From Haemaphysalis longicornis (Eukaryota; Arthropoda; Arachnida; Ixodida; Ixodidae), in NCBI GenBank assembly GCA_013339765.2, contig JABSTR010001229.1:558001-622000 (forward strand): 64,000 nucleotides of DNA, read 5' to 3'. The translations under genes were made by a program, and so were the position numbers. The notes beneath the pieces are model-generated. The model did not search any database and was not told where the DNA came from. It saw only the letters and a program-made list of their open reading frames with translations. Of this stretch, positions 1-11,401 are shown in pieces. Numbering within the stretch: the stretch's first letter is position 1; the number at the start of each line of letters is the position of its first letter.

Positions 1-320
1 CAAGAAAATAATTTGACGTATTTCTGCAGTGTGGCAGCACATGCCAAGCAAGAGAAGTTGGCGAAAAAGGCGCGCTTTTTAAACATACAAGCGATGACGT
101 ACATATACGTTATTGACCATTTTGAAGGTGTTTGCAGAGGACGTATATGTACGTCTGTGACCCTGAAAGGGTTAAGCATACGCATTTGTTTTATGAACAC
201 GTTAGGGGGCACAAACCCTGTCAAGCCGCTTCTGTTGGCTTTTTGTGCGCACTCCTGACAATCTGTAGTCTGTTGGTGTCGAATAAAGCTTGACTTAACT
301 TGACTTGGGTGCATGATAAT

Positions 321-1511
321 ATCCCTGTCACATGGGGACAATTGCCATTCAGTCAGATCAAATTCCACATGGATTGGGAGTTTCAGTTGCTATTGAGTGC
401 GATCCAGCTTGACTCAATCCTGGTTTCCCAAGCACGATTGAGGTTTTCAAGCACTACTGAAAGGGAGCGGTGATATCTCATCTTTGCCGAGCAATGCCGT
501 AAACAGGGACAACTTGAAATGATGCCACCCAGTGTGTCAACTAACTTGGCCAAAACCAACATTTAACAGTGTTTATGGAAGTGTAACCGCTTTTACAAGA
601 TTGTATTTGTACCCTTCCAACACCATGGTCAATCCTATTTGAAAACAAAAATGGTATTCCCATGTCTGCTGGCAGTTGTATAGGAGTACAGTAGTTATTG
701 CAAGTGCATCTTGCAGTACTGTCACAGTTGCAACAGATATGAAGAAGAAGATATGATATGCCCCTGCCAAAGGACTTGCGTGCCACAACACTATGTGTCA
801 CACTCGTTGCTGCAGCCGTGCTACAGTGTACGACCTTGGCACAGCTGCGCATTTGGTTGACACTGGCTACGGCTGCGCAGGATTGCCCGTTGCCAGCTGC
901 AGAAAGCTGTTTTTTGGCACCGTGTAGCATACCAGAGTGCAATTTCCCAAGTTGTATTGAAATAGGATGTGTAGGAGCAGCAGCATGCCAAGTGCACCCA
1001 AAAAGTCAATCCCAATTCACTTCTGGATTGAAATGCCCATGTGGAAACGGTTGTGACTTTGCTTAGTTAAATAGGCCTGCTTTTGCAGAGATAGCCTTCT
1101 TGCCAGAACATCTTGCACGGCTGTCAGTCTCCATCTCAGCTTCAAGGCTAGAACCTGCCACCATCGTGAAAAAAAAATATCAAGTTACTCATTGCCACCG
1201 ATGCAGTGCAAAACTGGCCCAAGAAAGATCACAAACTGTGAAATAACATGTCACACTCACTACTACAACACACAGCCCTGGCACGGCTCCAGATTCAGCT
1301 GATACTGTACAGCTGATATCTGCTCCAGGTGTGTAGCGTTGCGCGATGCCACCTGTCGAAAGCTGCTTTTGTGCCACCTAGTGTATGGGAGAGAAGTTTT
1401 CCTATCAGGATTGAAACGGGTCGTGTAGGAGCAACGGCGTGTCGAGTGCACTTTAGAAGTTAATCACAATTTGCTTGAATCTGGATTAAAATTGCCCGTG
1501 TGACAGGGGTG
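321..1511. mobile_element. Harbinger-like MITE (non-autonomous)
   Basis: The left end reads 'atccctgtcacatgggga' and the right end, reverse complemented, reads 'cacccctgtcacacgggcaa', so the two ends form an imperfect terminal inverted repeat. The motif CCCCTGTNACACGGGCA is nearly the same as the ends of the PIF/Harbinger element at 49281-53601 in this window. The interior holds two diverged direct copies of one block (about 784-1060 and 1243-1505, both containing 'gtgtaggagca' and 'gtcgagtgca'-like strings) and no credible coding sequence. Target duplications are not clear. The family assignment is inferred from the ends. Confidence 0.5.
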
Positions 1512-2002
1512 TTAGTGTGGGTGTCAACGAAAATAGTTGGTAAAAGCCTCGTTGTGGAAAATAAAAACTGTGGTAATGGAGAGCAGGTCAATCTGCCCAT
1601 CTGCCTTGCTTATTAAAAAGGACAATTTATATATAATTTTTGTCATAATACACCAAGATGCCAGCCTTTACACTCAGGCACTGAACATATGATGGTGGAA
1701 ATCATTTTTAATATTGAAGTATTAGGTGGTAGACCTGTTTATAGAAGTTTGCATTTCGAAGTATAGTAATACTGGTCTTCATTATTTTGGAAAAGCAATT
1801 TTGTTCAGATTTGACAAGTTCGAACTTCATATAATTAGAACTCATTTTGCATCCACATCGAATTGGAATGAATTCCCTTTTACTGTTTTAGGCAGACAGC
1901 CGTTCGAATGGTCTAATCGCACAGGCTCAGCTTCCTCCATAGCGTGCATTAATATGTGCACGTTGGTAATATCGTGGCCATGTGGTTCTTCTCTGTGTGC
2001 AG
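1512..2002 (+). other. intronic sequence upstream of first visible MEGF8 exon
   Basis: AT-rich sequence with no recognised gene. It ends in a pyrimidine-rich tract and the acceptor 'ctctgtgtgcag' at 1991-2002. The first 320 bases of the window are similar, and end in 'gaataaagcttgacttaacttgactt', which looks like the 3' tail of a retroposon. Confidence 0.4.
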
Positions 2003-2204
2003 GACTGCCGGTCTGGCAACTTCCAGGCGGGCAGCTGCCCCGGCCTGTGTCCAGCGCTGGGGGACTGCCAGAGCTGCATGATCTGGGGGGGCCACGCCAA
2101 TGTGCCAGTGGGCAGCAACGATCTCAGGGGCCTGTCCGCCAAGGCCTCCTTCCCACACGTCTGCGGGTGGTGCGTGGAGGCGGCCGCCTGCCACCCCATC
2201 AACG
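2003..2204 (+). CDS. MEGF8: MEGF8-like exon 1 of window: PSI domain
   Basis: This internal exon encodes 67 residues plus one base. It follows the acceptor gtgcag (phase 0) and ends at AACG|GTACCG (phase 1). The peptide begins DCRSGNFQAGSCPG and carries the cysteine spacing of a plexin-semaphorin-integrin (PSI) module: C-x3-C, CQSCMIW, then HVCGWC and a final AACHPIN. MEGF8 is a large single-pass cell-surface protein built of CUB, EGF, kelch and PSI modules. In vertebrates it acts in developmental signalling, including Hedgehog attenuation with an MGRN1-type E3 ligase. The N-terminal CUB, EGF and kelch part would lie upstream of this window. The donor is weak, but the next exon joins it in frame. 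Confidence 0.85.
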
Positions 2205-4558
2205 GTACCGGCCGCTTTGTGCGCTCTCAGCATGCAGTAAACTGCATCCGGCAGCTTTTTCTCCACAGCCGGTACTTTGTCCCCAGAGATTTTGAGCAAT
2301 CGCACAAACCTTCCCCGTGATACGGTTGAAGCTAAATTCACTCGGGCTGGTTTTGAAGGTGCTGTATGCTGCTACTGCGAAATAAGTCATTCCCTTGTGT
2401 CCACTCGTGGTAAACAGTTGTATTGCTTGCTTTTTATTCCATTAGAGCCAAAGTCACCATATAAAGCACTCTTATTACCCACAAGGCTGTCCTACTTATT
2501 AAAGAAAAAACTAGGATTCTGGGTGGAAAGCTAGTTGAACTCATGAGAGGTTATACGAATGGTGCAATGGTATTTTTACTTCAAATGCAAGAAACTTCCT
2601 GAGAAGAAAAGAAAGGAAAACTTTAAAATGGATCTGCATGTGTGGACATTCTGTCCCAAAGCTTAGTTACCAAAAATCTTGTTTAAATGTAACATAAACC
2701 AAAAAAAAAGTAACACATGCATGTACGTATGTACGCAGCGTTTATGTATGTATGTGCAGTCATGGACAAATGACATGAGGACACGGAAATGTGAACCAGA
2801 AAGCGCAAAATGAAAGAATATGGGTAGTAGAGGTAAAATAATGGCTCGCTAGAGGTATATATTCAACTTTTGTTACTGTATTAAAGCTACACAACATTTT
2901 CGCTTGTACAGAAAGAAATTACGCTATTTGTGTGTTCTGGTTCATATTTTTGTGTTTGCATTTCATTTGTTCATGACTGTATATAAATGTTGCACTATTT
3001 TCTTTTTAGCAGTTTGAATGGGTTCAGTTTTTTTTTTGTTTTTTGAAGGTACCCTTTCACTGGCAGTGATTGCTGTGTTTAGGTGTGTTTAACTTTAAAA
3101 TTACTGATAGATTATCTGCTAAAAAACTTTTAATGAGTTTTTGCACATGCTGCAGCTTTTCCTGCACTCTATGCAGTGCTTGTTTGTATTACCAAAATTA
3201 ATTGTAGCCTATCTGCCATAAGTTTACCAAATTCTCCTGTATTCAATGTGTCTCAGTTTGGGTTGGCATCCTCATCTATTTCAAAGGTTTCTGTTTTTGA
3301 GTCATGCGCACATGGTAGCTTGTGTGCTTGTGTGGGGTATGTGTGCTTCTGTTGGTAGTTTTTTTGCTGCCAGTGTTTGTTTCGAAAGCCTTTGGCATGC
3401 TCAAAGTGAAGGCCTTTGAAACACTGTGGCAGTAGTGCTTGAAAGCCAGCTTGTTGCTGTGCCATAGGTATTGACTTGGCACTAGATAGAACAGGAACTA
3501 TACTCTGTTTCATACATAACGTGCAATGCAGTGAAAGCTACAGAAGTAGTCTGCAGCAAAAAAAAAAAAAAGTATCATTCGGCCTTGCATGTTGGCTCGG
3601 AGGTACGAGGCATGCACTGGGGAATAGAACACATTTGAAGGACCAAGGTTTAAAACAGACCCTAGAAATGTTTTGTATGAGAATTTAAAAAAAACCGTTA
3701 TAGAAGTCAAGAAATAAAATAAACGCGGACAAAATAAAACTGCCTAAATAAATTATGGGAAAGACAGAAGCGAAGTAACGAAACCAGGCACGTCGTCAGC
3801 TCAAATTTCAGGTGCGCATATCTGCACTCTGCTAGGATATGTGGCATGATCTCTGAGTTCCTGTTGTAACAGATGCTCAAAGCAAAAAAAGGCTATCAAA
3901 TATTGCAGCAGTAAATATTGCTACGTAAACTTAGTCTGTTCAGATAACACTAACAAAACCCTCATTATAATATAATTGTGTTCACAATATTTGCAATTTT
4001 ATTGCTTTGATGATCTCAGTGCACTACTTTTGTCATCATAAGAAGTGCCCTATTATGCTCTGCAGTCTTGGCAGCATTGTACGCTATGTATGAAATAGGA
4101 GTATAAGACCAACACCCAGCATGAAAAGAAAAAAAAAAAGTACCAGCAGGTGATTGTGTGAGCAAAACCTGTATCGCACTGCTGTCATGCGACACGAGGT
4201 TTTTTTAACATTGCAATGCGAAGTGAACCGTATGGGTTCTGAGTTTTGCCCTGTCCTTGTTCTGTTTTCTTCACCCTCATCTTTTATAATATGATGCACC
4301 CCTTGCTCCAAACAAACAGCAGTCAGTTGCCACCCCACCTTGTCAGTACCATTTTTCATGTTGTGTGTTAGTCGTGGTTCTTAATATACCTAGTGCGAAA
4401 TCTGTTTCTATGAAAAAGCAGCGCGAACAGATGCAAACTCGGAATTCGACCCCTGATGGGAGATGGGGCAAGGGGCGAACTCGGTGCCTTCACTGCACGA
4501 GTGGGTGCTGGATGCCTGTGGTGAAGGGCCAACTCTTTTGGTGCTGCATTCGTTCCAG
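2205..4558 (+). other. MEGF8 intron 1, no gene seen
   Basis: AT-rich intron with homopolymer A and T runs (for example near 3025 and 3558). I see no coding sequence and no clear transposon ends. It finishes with the pyrimidine-rich acceptor 'ttggtgctgcattcgttccag'. Confidence 0.6.
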
Positions 4559-4737
4559 AGCCTCCCGGAGTGTGCCGTCTTCCGCAGGATGGCCACGTCT
4601 CGGCCGAGCAGGCCGGTTTCTGGGGCCCTCACGGCCACATTTTGACCTCACTGCTCGAGTGCCGGACAGTGGACTTCCGGCCGGGCCTCTTCCTTCTCCA
4701 GTACAGGAATCCCGCTAATTTCTCACAGCCAGACCAG
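4559..4737 (+). CDS. MEGF8: MEGF8-like exon 2: linker between PSI modules
   Basis: The exon starts with AG, which completes a GAG codon with the G left over from exon 1, and then runs 59 codons to PDQ|GTGCGC (phase 0). The peptide contains LLECRTVDFRPGLFLLQ and NPANFSQPDQ, typical of the conserved beta-rich region that follows the first PSI of MEGF8. I chose this acceptor, not the later ttccgcag at 4587, because only this one keeps the frame set by exon 1. No membrane segment or signal peptide is present, as expected for the middle of the ectodomain. Confidence 0.85.
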
Positions 4738-5203
4738 GTGCGCCCTTTGTTCTTATGCCTGTTGGGCTCTGAAAATTCCAAGAAGTGTGGCACTTTTTTT
4801 ACCAGGACGCGCATCTGTCCTGGAAGATTTTTTTCCCACCTCTGTCCCTCTAGTTTTGTCTAGCTTTTCAGCTTGCATGAATGCAGAGTAGGAGAGAGAA
4901 TTTGATTATAGGCATCTGTTGGCCTTTCTGATCTGTGGTGCTGTGCTGAGGTGTGCCAGGGCCATTTCTGCCCCCGTTTTTTTTTTTTTTTCTTACATGC
5001 AGGCCCCACATGTAATGGTTGCAACATACTGTAATGCTAGCGGTGGCAATCCTAATGTCGTAATGGTTGCCCTGGTGTCGACTGGGTGGTGGTTTTTAGC
5101 TGCAGTGAGTGCCCGCCCCTTAATTGCTGCCCACCATTTTTGTGTTCCTTGCATCTTCTTCAGCATACTTCCCTGGCGACCATGTGTCACAGCTATTGCT
5201 GTG
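4738..5203 (+). other. intron 2, first stretch, nothing recognised
   Basis: Low-complexity T runs and unremarkable intronic sequence between the exon 2 donor and the solo LTR. Confidence 0.5.
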
Positions 5204-5749
5204 TGTGGGGACTAGGGTTTCTTACAGGGACCTAGCTCGCTGTTGAGACCAGGTCGCAGTGCTAGCTCCGCTAAACAAGCACCACATGATCACATGATGG
5301 CCAACCCGCACGGTGGCAGAGTGCAGCCAGGAACACGCATGACACAGGAATTGCTAGCACCAGTGTGTATTGGATCCCCAATAAAGGACGTTGGCCGCAG
5401 TGCTCAATCACCGCCAAGATCAGCTGAACAGGCTGGGAGAATGTCATAAGAGAATGGTGCGAGGGGCTTACAAAGAAAGGCAATGGGGAGCAAACGTACC
5501 TAGATCAGCTTGGGTCGCTGGCTCGTACCCAAGAGCGCTTTCTCTGTCTTAGCAGGCTGAAATGGGCTCCCTCGGAATACTGGTCAGACCGGTCACATGG
5601 GAGGGACTTTTCAGCGCCACCCACCATGACACACCTGCCCCATGGTGGGAGCTTGCAGCCATTGGATGGGAGAGAGGAACCTCCCTCTCTCGCCTCCGCG
5701 GTGGGCCGCAAGGGATTTGGGAATATGGTGGAACTCCGCGATTTCCACA
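5204..5749. mobile_element. solo LTR related to the Gypsy LTR at 59049
   Basis: The segment starts TGTGGGGACTAGGG and ends GATTTCCACA, the TG...CA inverted ends of an LTR. It aligns by eye along its length with the LTR at 59049-59568. Shared strings include 'ggcctagctcg'-like sequence near the left end, 'gctagctcc', an 'aataaaggacg'-type segment in the middle and 'cctccgcggtgggccg...gaactccgcgatttccaca' at the right. No internal retrotransposon sequence flanks it and no 5-bp target duplication is evident, so it is probably an old solo LTR. Orientation matches the 59049 copy. Confidence 0.7.
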
Positions 5750-6728
5750 TGAGGGGGACGTTTCAGAGTCGATCGCAGTAGAGACAGAGACGTGTCCAGT
5801 GGTGCAGTTGTGTCCATCGTTGGGATTATCATGAGCCTTTTCCCTTTGGATCGTTTTAAAAGCAGAGCATTTCAGTAACTCACGATGTCACCCGCGTTGA
5901 TGTCCATAGTCCGCACCGCACCCCTCCCTACTATATAAAAAAAAAAAACTATCCGGCGCCCGGTTTCGATCCCTCGACCCTGCGGGCGGAACGCAATGTA
6001 CATGGTGCTCTACCCACTGCGCCACAAAGCCGACACAGAATGGGACGCTACGAACGCGCCTTATATCGTTGACTCATTCAAATTACTGCTGACGAGCGCT
6101 CTCTCGTCAGCAGTTGCCACAAGTGCAACAACATTAACGTAACGCAAACTACTTAACGTCGTGCGCCCCCGGAAATGCTCTGCATTTGATCGTGCCCCTC
6201 GCGAGGGGGATGTTTCACTGCGTCTTCTCTCGGTCGCGGGACCCGTGGCGCCATCTGGCGGAGGCGCGGCACAACTCGTAGCACTTTCTTTGAAAAAGCG
6301 CCTCAAAAGCGCGGCAAATATGAAATAGGGATGACGCGCTTTCGAGGCAATCCGCCGACGCGGCTGCTTTGTGTACAGACTCGGCGGCGAGCGTCCCGGG
6401 ATTCTGGTGCCGACCGAACCCCATTTTTTTGTTTATTTTACCTAAACTGGCTGCACCAGTGCAGCATTTGTTAATTCTGTTTACCGCTGGATAAAGGGCA
6501 GCGGCCTCGCCACAACATTAGTTTCATTTTGTACTGATCTGAGCGAATCTGCGAGAGTGTATATAAAAGATATACTATCAACATATTAACAAATAAAAAA
6601 AAAACATAAAATACCCCAGTACCTCACTGAAAAAAAATGATAGCGTAGGTAATTACAATTCACTGCTTAATGCGCAATATAAAATTCCCATTGCACGGCC
6701 CGTAACGTTTAAGCCAACTATAGTTGGC
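5750..6728. other. intron 2 between LTR and hairpin; contains a tRNA-like SINE piece
   Basis: No gene is seen. At 5950-6037 on the minus strand there is a tRNA-like stretch with an A-box-like 'gtggcgcagtgggtagagc' followed by a B-box-like 'gggatcgaaacc'. It is probably a SINE head or tRNA pseudogene, not a functional tRNA. The rest has an A-run near 5935 and unremarkable sequence. Confidence 0.4.
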
Positions 6729-6902
6729 AAGAGACAAAACTCTGGACAGCGTAGCGGCCACAGTCTGGTTCCAACGTTTCTACAAGATGGCTTGCCTTTG
6801 TCGGGACTTAAAGACTTGTCTCTGACGAAGACAAGTCTTATTAGTGTCGAAACGTTGGCACCGGAAAGAGGCCGCTACCTTGTACAAAGTTTTGTCTCTT
6901 AT
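6729..6902 (+). ncRNA. long hairpin with hammerhead-ribozyme-like core (candidate)
   Basis: The outer arms 'caagagacaaaact...gtagcggcc...ccaacgttt' and 'aaacgttgg...ggccgctac...agttttgtctctt' are complementary and fold into a stem. Between them sit CTGACGA (6822-6828) and GAAAC (6849-6853), spaced as in a hammerhead core. CCAACGT (6771-6777) pairs with ACGTTGG (6852-6858) as stem III, and ACAAG/CTTGT could form stem I. Stem II (GAC/GTC) is short and two bases next to the core do not pair, so this may be a decayed copy. Penelope-like retroelements and some repeats carry hammerhead motifs. Cleavage activity is only inferred. Confidence 0.4.
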
Positions 6903-6969
6903 CTGCCTACCATCTTCTACGTTTAATCGTTCTATAACTATACTTGGCTCAGGTCTCAAAATGTATATA

Positions 6970-7973
6970 CAGTAGAATCTCGATGATACGATTCTGGGTG
7001 ATACGAATTTCGGGATGATACGAATTTCTGAAAAGTCCCGGCAAAATTGCATTGTTTGCAATGGGAAAAATTTCGGCTGTTACGAACGGACCTGCGCGGC
7101 CCGGCGGATGATACGAACGAGCCGGCGAGGCGCCCGACTGCCGAACAAGCAAGTGACGGCTCTCTCTCCCCATTTGTCACTCTTCTTTCTCCAGAAATGG
7201 CTGGGCTGTTGTTTTCTGCTCGCGAAAACGCGCCCCGCACGCCCCATGCGCGCCGCGAAACCTCTCGCACGCTGCGCGCGCCGCGGCCGGCGGCGGCAAT
7301 ATGGCGGCGGCTTCGGCCGCGAAGTGGCACGGCCGCTTGAGCGACTGCTTCTAGCCGCTCTTTAAAATGCCGCTCAAGGCAGGCACGAAGTTTTTTGTGC
7401 AGTAAAGGAGCTGATAACGTTGGCGAAAACGGTACTATAAAACACCATCCGCGCCGCTAGTGAAAGCGCCCATAAAATATCTGCCGGAGTGCTAAGCCTA
7501 AACATCTCGGGCGGAGCCAGCGGGCTGTCTCGAGCGTTTCGCAAGTCGTCAGCGTCTTCTTTTCAGCGTCGTCTTTTTCTGACCGAGGTAGGAGATACCG
7601 CGGGCGCGAAATCGTCAATGCGGCCGTGAAAATACAGCGCGCGCAAAGCCGAGGCGTGCGAATCGCGTGCAAAAACGCACCATGCGATTCACGCTTGACT
7701 GTTGCGGCGTGTAGCGAGCTTGGATACCGGGAGTGAGGAGACAAGCGCGAAGCTAGGCGAAGCGTTACGCGCTCCAGAAAGGACTGCTTTGTGACGTGGG
7801 GGTTAAAAAAAAGCAGAAAAAATCACGGATTTGTTCACGCCAAAGTAAGAAAAGAAATAAACGAAAACTTTTTTCAGCGCTCAATTTTTTGGTCTGTGTT
7901 GGTTCATACGAATTTCGGATGATACGAATATTTTTCGCGGTCCCGCGAGATTCGTATCATCGAGATTCTACTG
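6970..7973. mobile_element. pogo/Tigger-like non-autonomous element 1
   Basis: The terminal inverted repeat is CAGTAGAATCTCGATGATACGA on the left, with its near-perfect complement ending TCGAGATTCTACTG on the right. TA flanks both sides (6968-6969 and 7974-7975). The subterminal sequence repeats 'gatacgaattt' several times. The GC-rich interior contains the block 'gcctaaacatctc..gcggagcc', found in inverse orientation in the elements at 26726 and 47053, and a 'gcttctagccgctc' block shared with the others. No intact transposase is seen. TA duplication and CAGT ends place it in the Tc1/mariner-pogo group by family knowledge. Confidence 0.85.
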
Positions 7974-7975
7974 TA

Positions 7976-8875
7976 TTTGAGGTCGAAGCGGCTAGTATGC
8001 GCTGCAAGCTCGTACGAAAAACCAAACCAAACAAAAACAAAACAATAATGTCATGAAAATGGGTGCCTGCTTGTGCTCCTGTTCGTTGATAAAATATGTG
8101 GACCAACTGCTTCATAGTTGATACTTTTTGTTTCCAGCAATTTAAAATGAGTGTGGATGTTTTCTCGCGATTGATTACTAAAAACGTGTTTACCAGTATA
8201 ATCGAGGTATCATGTCGTAACTAACGACAGTGACGTGAGGGGCTGTCTGATTACACATCGCAAAAACGCAAGATATATTACTTAAGAACACCGATGGTAC
8301 GGTGGTGATTTTTTAATTAAATAAACCTAAAACAGAATAGCTACACAGTAACAGAATAAACCCGGGAAATTAGAAAGATAAAAAAAACTGTGGTTGATTC
8401 CCCTGTAATAGGAATCGGTAAAACTTGAAAGTGAAATGTGCAGCGAAATCTGCAGCGAAGTGAGCATGATTTGTGGGTCGGCGGCTGTCTTGTGGGTGTG
8501 CTTGGCGAGCGACGTCCTGGTGGCGGGTCGTTTCGGAAAAGGTGTGCTGGCGTCATTTCCGTGACGGATATGACGTCAGTGAAATCTTGGAGTATTCCGG
8601 CATAAAACACTTTCTTGTTAAAATATAAAACCCGAAAATCAACAACCCTAAGTATAACGTACTCTTTAGTACTATAGGTTGCTTTCCCACAAGAATACCC
8701 TGTGTGCAGGGGTGCACCCTTTCCAGGCCGCTTGCTATGTTGCACTGGCGTCACTTCCTTGACGGCTATGACGTCATGGAAATTTTCGTGTATCTCGGAA
8801 TAAAACACTGCCGTGTTAAAATAGCGTGCAAAAAAAAAGGGGGAGGGGGGGACTTTTTTTTCCTCTCTCTCTCTT
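7976..8875. other. intron 2 stretch with a duplicated CRE-like block
   Basis: No gene is seen. Two related blocks, about 198 bp apart, each hold a TGACGTCA palindrome (8571-8578 and 8769-8776) followed by a 'gaataaaacact..tgttaaaata'-like string. They look like a diverged tandem duplication inside an unidentified repeat. Confidence 0.5.
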
Positions 8876-9038
8876 ACTACGACTGAGGGGCTATGTGAAT
8901 CGCCCTTGTTACCCCACGTATGCGTTATTAGCCTAAACATTTTCTACTACTTCAGTGATTATCATGCTAAAATTGCTCCTGTAGTACGCAGTACTTGTCT
9001 CTAAAACACGTTTCTACGTCAAGGGACGCTGCATTTAA
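8876..9038 (+). repeat. 163-bp direct repeat, copy A
   Basis: The block from 'actacgactgagggg' to 'gacgctgcatttaa' recurs almost unchanged at 10402-10565. Homology stops exactly at TTAA (9035-9038), after which 'ggggggacgcgg' follows. Confidence 0.8.
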
Positions 9039-10401
9039 GGGGGGACGCGGCTTTCAACTTCGGAAAAATGACCAAAACATCGTTTTTTTGAAACCCGCAT
9101 ATTCGGCTTCTATGTTTCCTAGTCTGTGCGTCTGCAAAGTTTTTACGCCGAAAAGCGTCGCAAAGTGGCATAAAAAAATACTTTTGTCAGGCGCGGTGAC
9201 AAACTATCAGCGCAAAAGGGCGAAAAAACGGCAATTTTCGGAGCGCTCTATCTCCGCAACGGTGCCACCGGGCGCGGCCATTTTGATATGGTTAGATCGG
9301 CCGAGCGATCGTCTTTCCGGTTCCGCTCGTCTCTTTTATCTTCGTTCATTCACAAACGCACAAACGGCAGAAAAGAAACGACGCACAAACGAAGCTAGAA
9401 ATAGATGCTGAAGCGCTATTGGTCCTCCGGTCGGGGCGCAGAACAACGACCCTCCTGATTGGATGTCGCGGGCGCAACGCAAGATGGCGGCCGCCTGAGC
9501 TGCGTAGCGAGCGGATTGAGTTCATTTTCGCCGCTTCGCTCGGCCGAGTTTCTGTTCAATCTGTGGTATTCAACACGGACGTTATCGCGATGGGAATGCC
9601 AGAGATAACGAGCCAGATTACGGGAAGTTGTGTGGCTCGAAAGGCGGAGGTCATCGAACGCTTCGTGGTGCGCGTGACTCTACCGTCGCCAGACCCCGGA
9701 GGGTGACGCGGTGTGCGCGCTTGCGATAGCGGTTCGTGAAGTGAACTTTTAGTCGGATTTGCACACGCTTAGTTATTGCTGTGTTTTGACTGTGGGCTCG
9801 CTAGCCTTGAGAAAGAAACGGTCGGCGCGTCAAATGCTGCGGCGCGCACGGCATAGCCGACGCGCATTGGAGCATCACATGACTGGGCAACCGGTTACGA
9901 TTGAACGCCAGTAGTTGTAATTAATGCCTGCGACGTTAGTTAAAAGCGACCTGACCAGCCATATCAGGTATAATCAAAGCTCGATATTCGCGGTAAGCTG
10001 CGCTGCGACGCCATATCGCCTTTCTTATGCACTTGTAATTTTCATGCAAACAGGTTTGAGTTAGTAATATAGGAATAAAAATATGCTCTCTGCGTTAAAA
10101 ATGTACGTTACTGTGGCAGCATTTAACAGTGATTTTTTTAGGGAAATTATTGATACCATTGCTCAGGGCATACTGGCTGTGCTGCGAGAAATATTGGATG
10201 CCTTGAATGTCTGCTCTTGCGTGCAGTTACCAAGCTTCAAAGTAGCTCATTTTCAACCTTGTGGTATGTGGCAATGAACACCTGCACTATGAGTACTAAG
10301 TTGCTGTGCCAGGCAAGGGCCAAAAATGGGCTTAACTTGTTTTTGCAAAAGGAGGTTGTCCAGTGCGATACAGCCAACCAACTAACCTACTTTGCATTGA
10401 A
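9039..10401. other. GC-richer interval between the two 163-bp repeats
   Basis: It begins with 'ggggggacgcggctttcaacttcgg' directly after TTAA, a start similar to sequences after TTTAA at 36200 and TTTAAG at 19604. It may therefore be a piggyBac-type (TTAA) element or its fragment. The open frame at 9419-9706 has no recognisable domain and I do not call it a gene. Confidence 0.35.
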
Positions 10402-10565
10402 ACTACGACTGAGGGGCTGCTGTGAATCGCCCTTGTTACCCCACGTATGCGTTATTAGCCTAAACATTTTCTACTACTTCAGTGATTATCATGCTAAAAT
10501 TGCTCCTGTAGTACTCAGTACCTGTCTCTAAAACACGTTTCTACGTCAAGGGACGCTGCATTTAA
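10402..10565 (+). repeat. 163-bp direct repeat, copy B
   Basis: Near-identical to 8876-9038 in the same orientation, with a few substitutions and one or two small indels. Here the sequence continues past TTAA as 'gccgtcgtttag'. Confidence 0.8.
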
Positions 10566-10864
10566 GCCGTCGTTTAGTTAGCTAATCCCAAGGATTGGCT
10601 GTGGTGCCGGACACACATGCCAGACTTGCATTCCGTAGGCCCCAGGTTTGAATCACAAACCAGAAGTCCACCAGTTTTTTGGAGTTATCCTCGTCACACC
10701 AACGCCGGTTTTCATGTAATGGTGTATTTTGTGCTTTTACAATAATACAATACTCAATTTAGCTTTCAATTGAATAGTATTGTTCAAAAATATAGCATAT
10801 TTTGAAGATTGAAAAAATGCAAAAATGCAAATTGGTAGATACGTGTATTTCAATGACCTGGGTT

Positions 10865-11401
10865 TGTGGGAATCGTGGAGACCCGCCACCCTGAGTCAGC
10901 GCGCACTTCAGGAAAAGGAGCCACGCGGTGAACACCGGTCGAGCGCGTCGCTAATTCACCAGTGCCCCGAGAGATGGCACCACCGCTCCGCACGCTCGCA
11001 CGCTAGCTGGGTATCTGCGAAGGTGGGCGTGCGAGGTGAAGGACAGTCGGATCGGAGATCCATCCGGTGACATCGATCGACCAACAGCGCGGCTGTGGCG
11101 GAACGTGTAGGTATCTCAGATGGGGACTGTTGTTGTCTCGCACCGTGAGTGCCTTTCATTCGTGATTAGGACCGGATGGCATGATTCGTGAACGCCGTCG
11201 AGCTTTGTGCTCGCATGCTTTGCTAGACCCCAAATAAATGTCTGTGCTTCCACACTACTGTCTACTGTGCTTTTGTATCAGCGAACCTTGCTGGGCTGCC
11301 GTGGATGCAGCGGCCATGGGGTTAATGTGCCGGGAGCTAGTGTGGCGGCCTAGGCCGCAGAACCGGCTAGGTCGCCCCCCAAGAACACCATGAAATCCAC
11401 A
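10865..11401. mobile_element. possible second solo LTR
   Basis: The segment starts TGTGGGAATCGTGG and ends GAAATCCACA, LTR-like inverted ends. It contains an AATAAA (about 11234) followed by a GT-rich stretch. It is GC-rich and differs in base composition from the surrounding intron. No target duplication is clear and no second copy lies in this window, so the call is tentative. Confidence 0.3.

Noticed and set aside
4588..4737. Starting exon 2 at the acceptor ttccgcag
   Set aside because: It would begin in phase 0, while exon 1 ends in phase 1. The acceptor at 4558 fits.
9419..9706. Novel small gene of 95 codons
   Set aside because: No domain, and it lies in an interval that looks repeat-derived. 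Composition alone explains the open frame.
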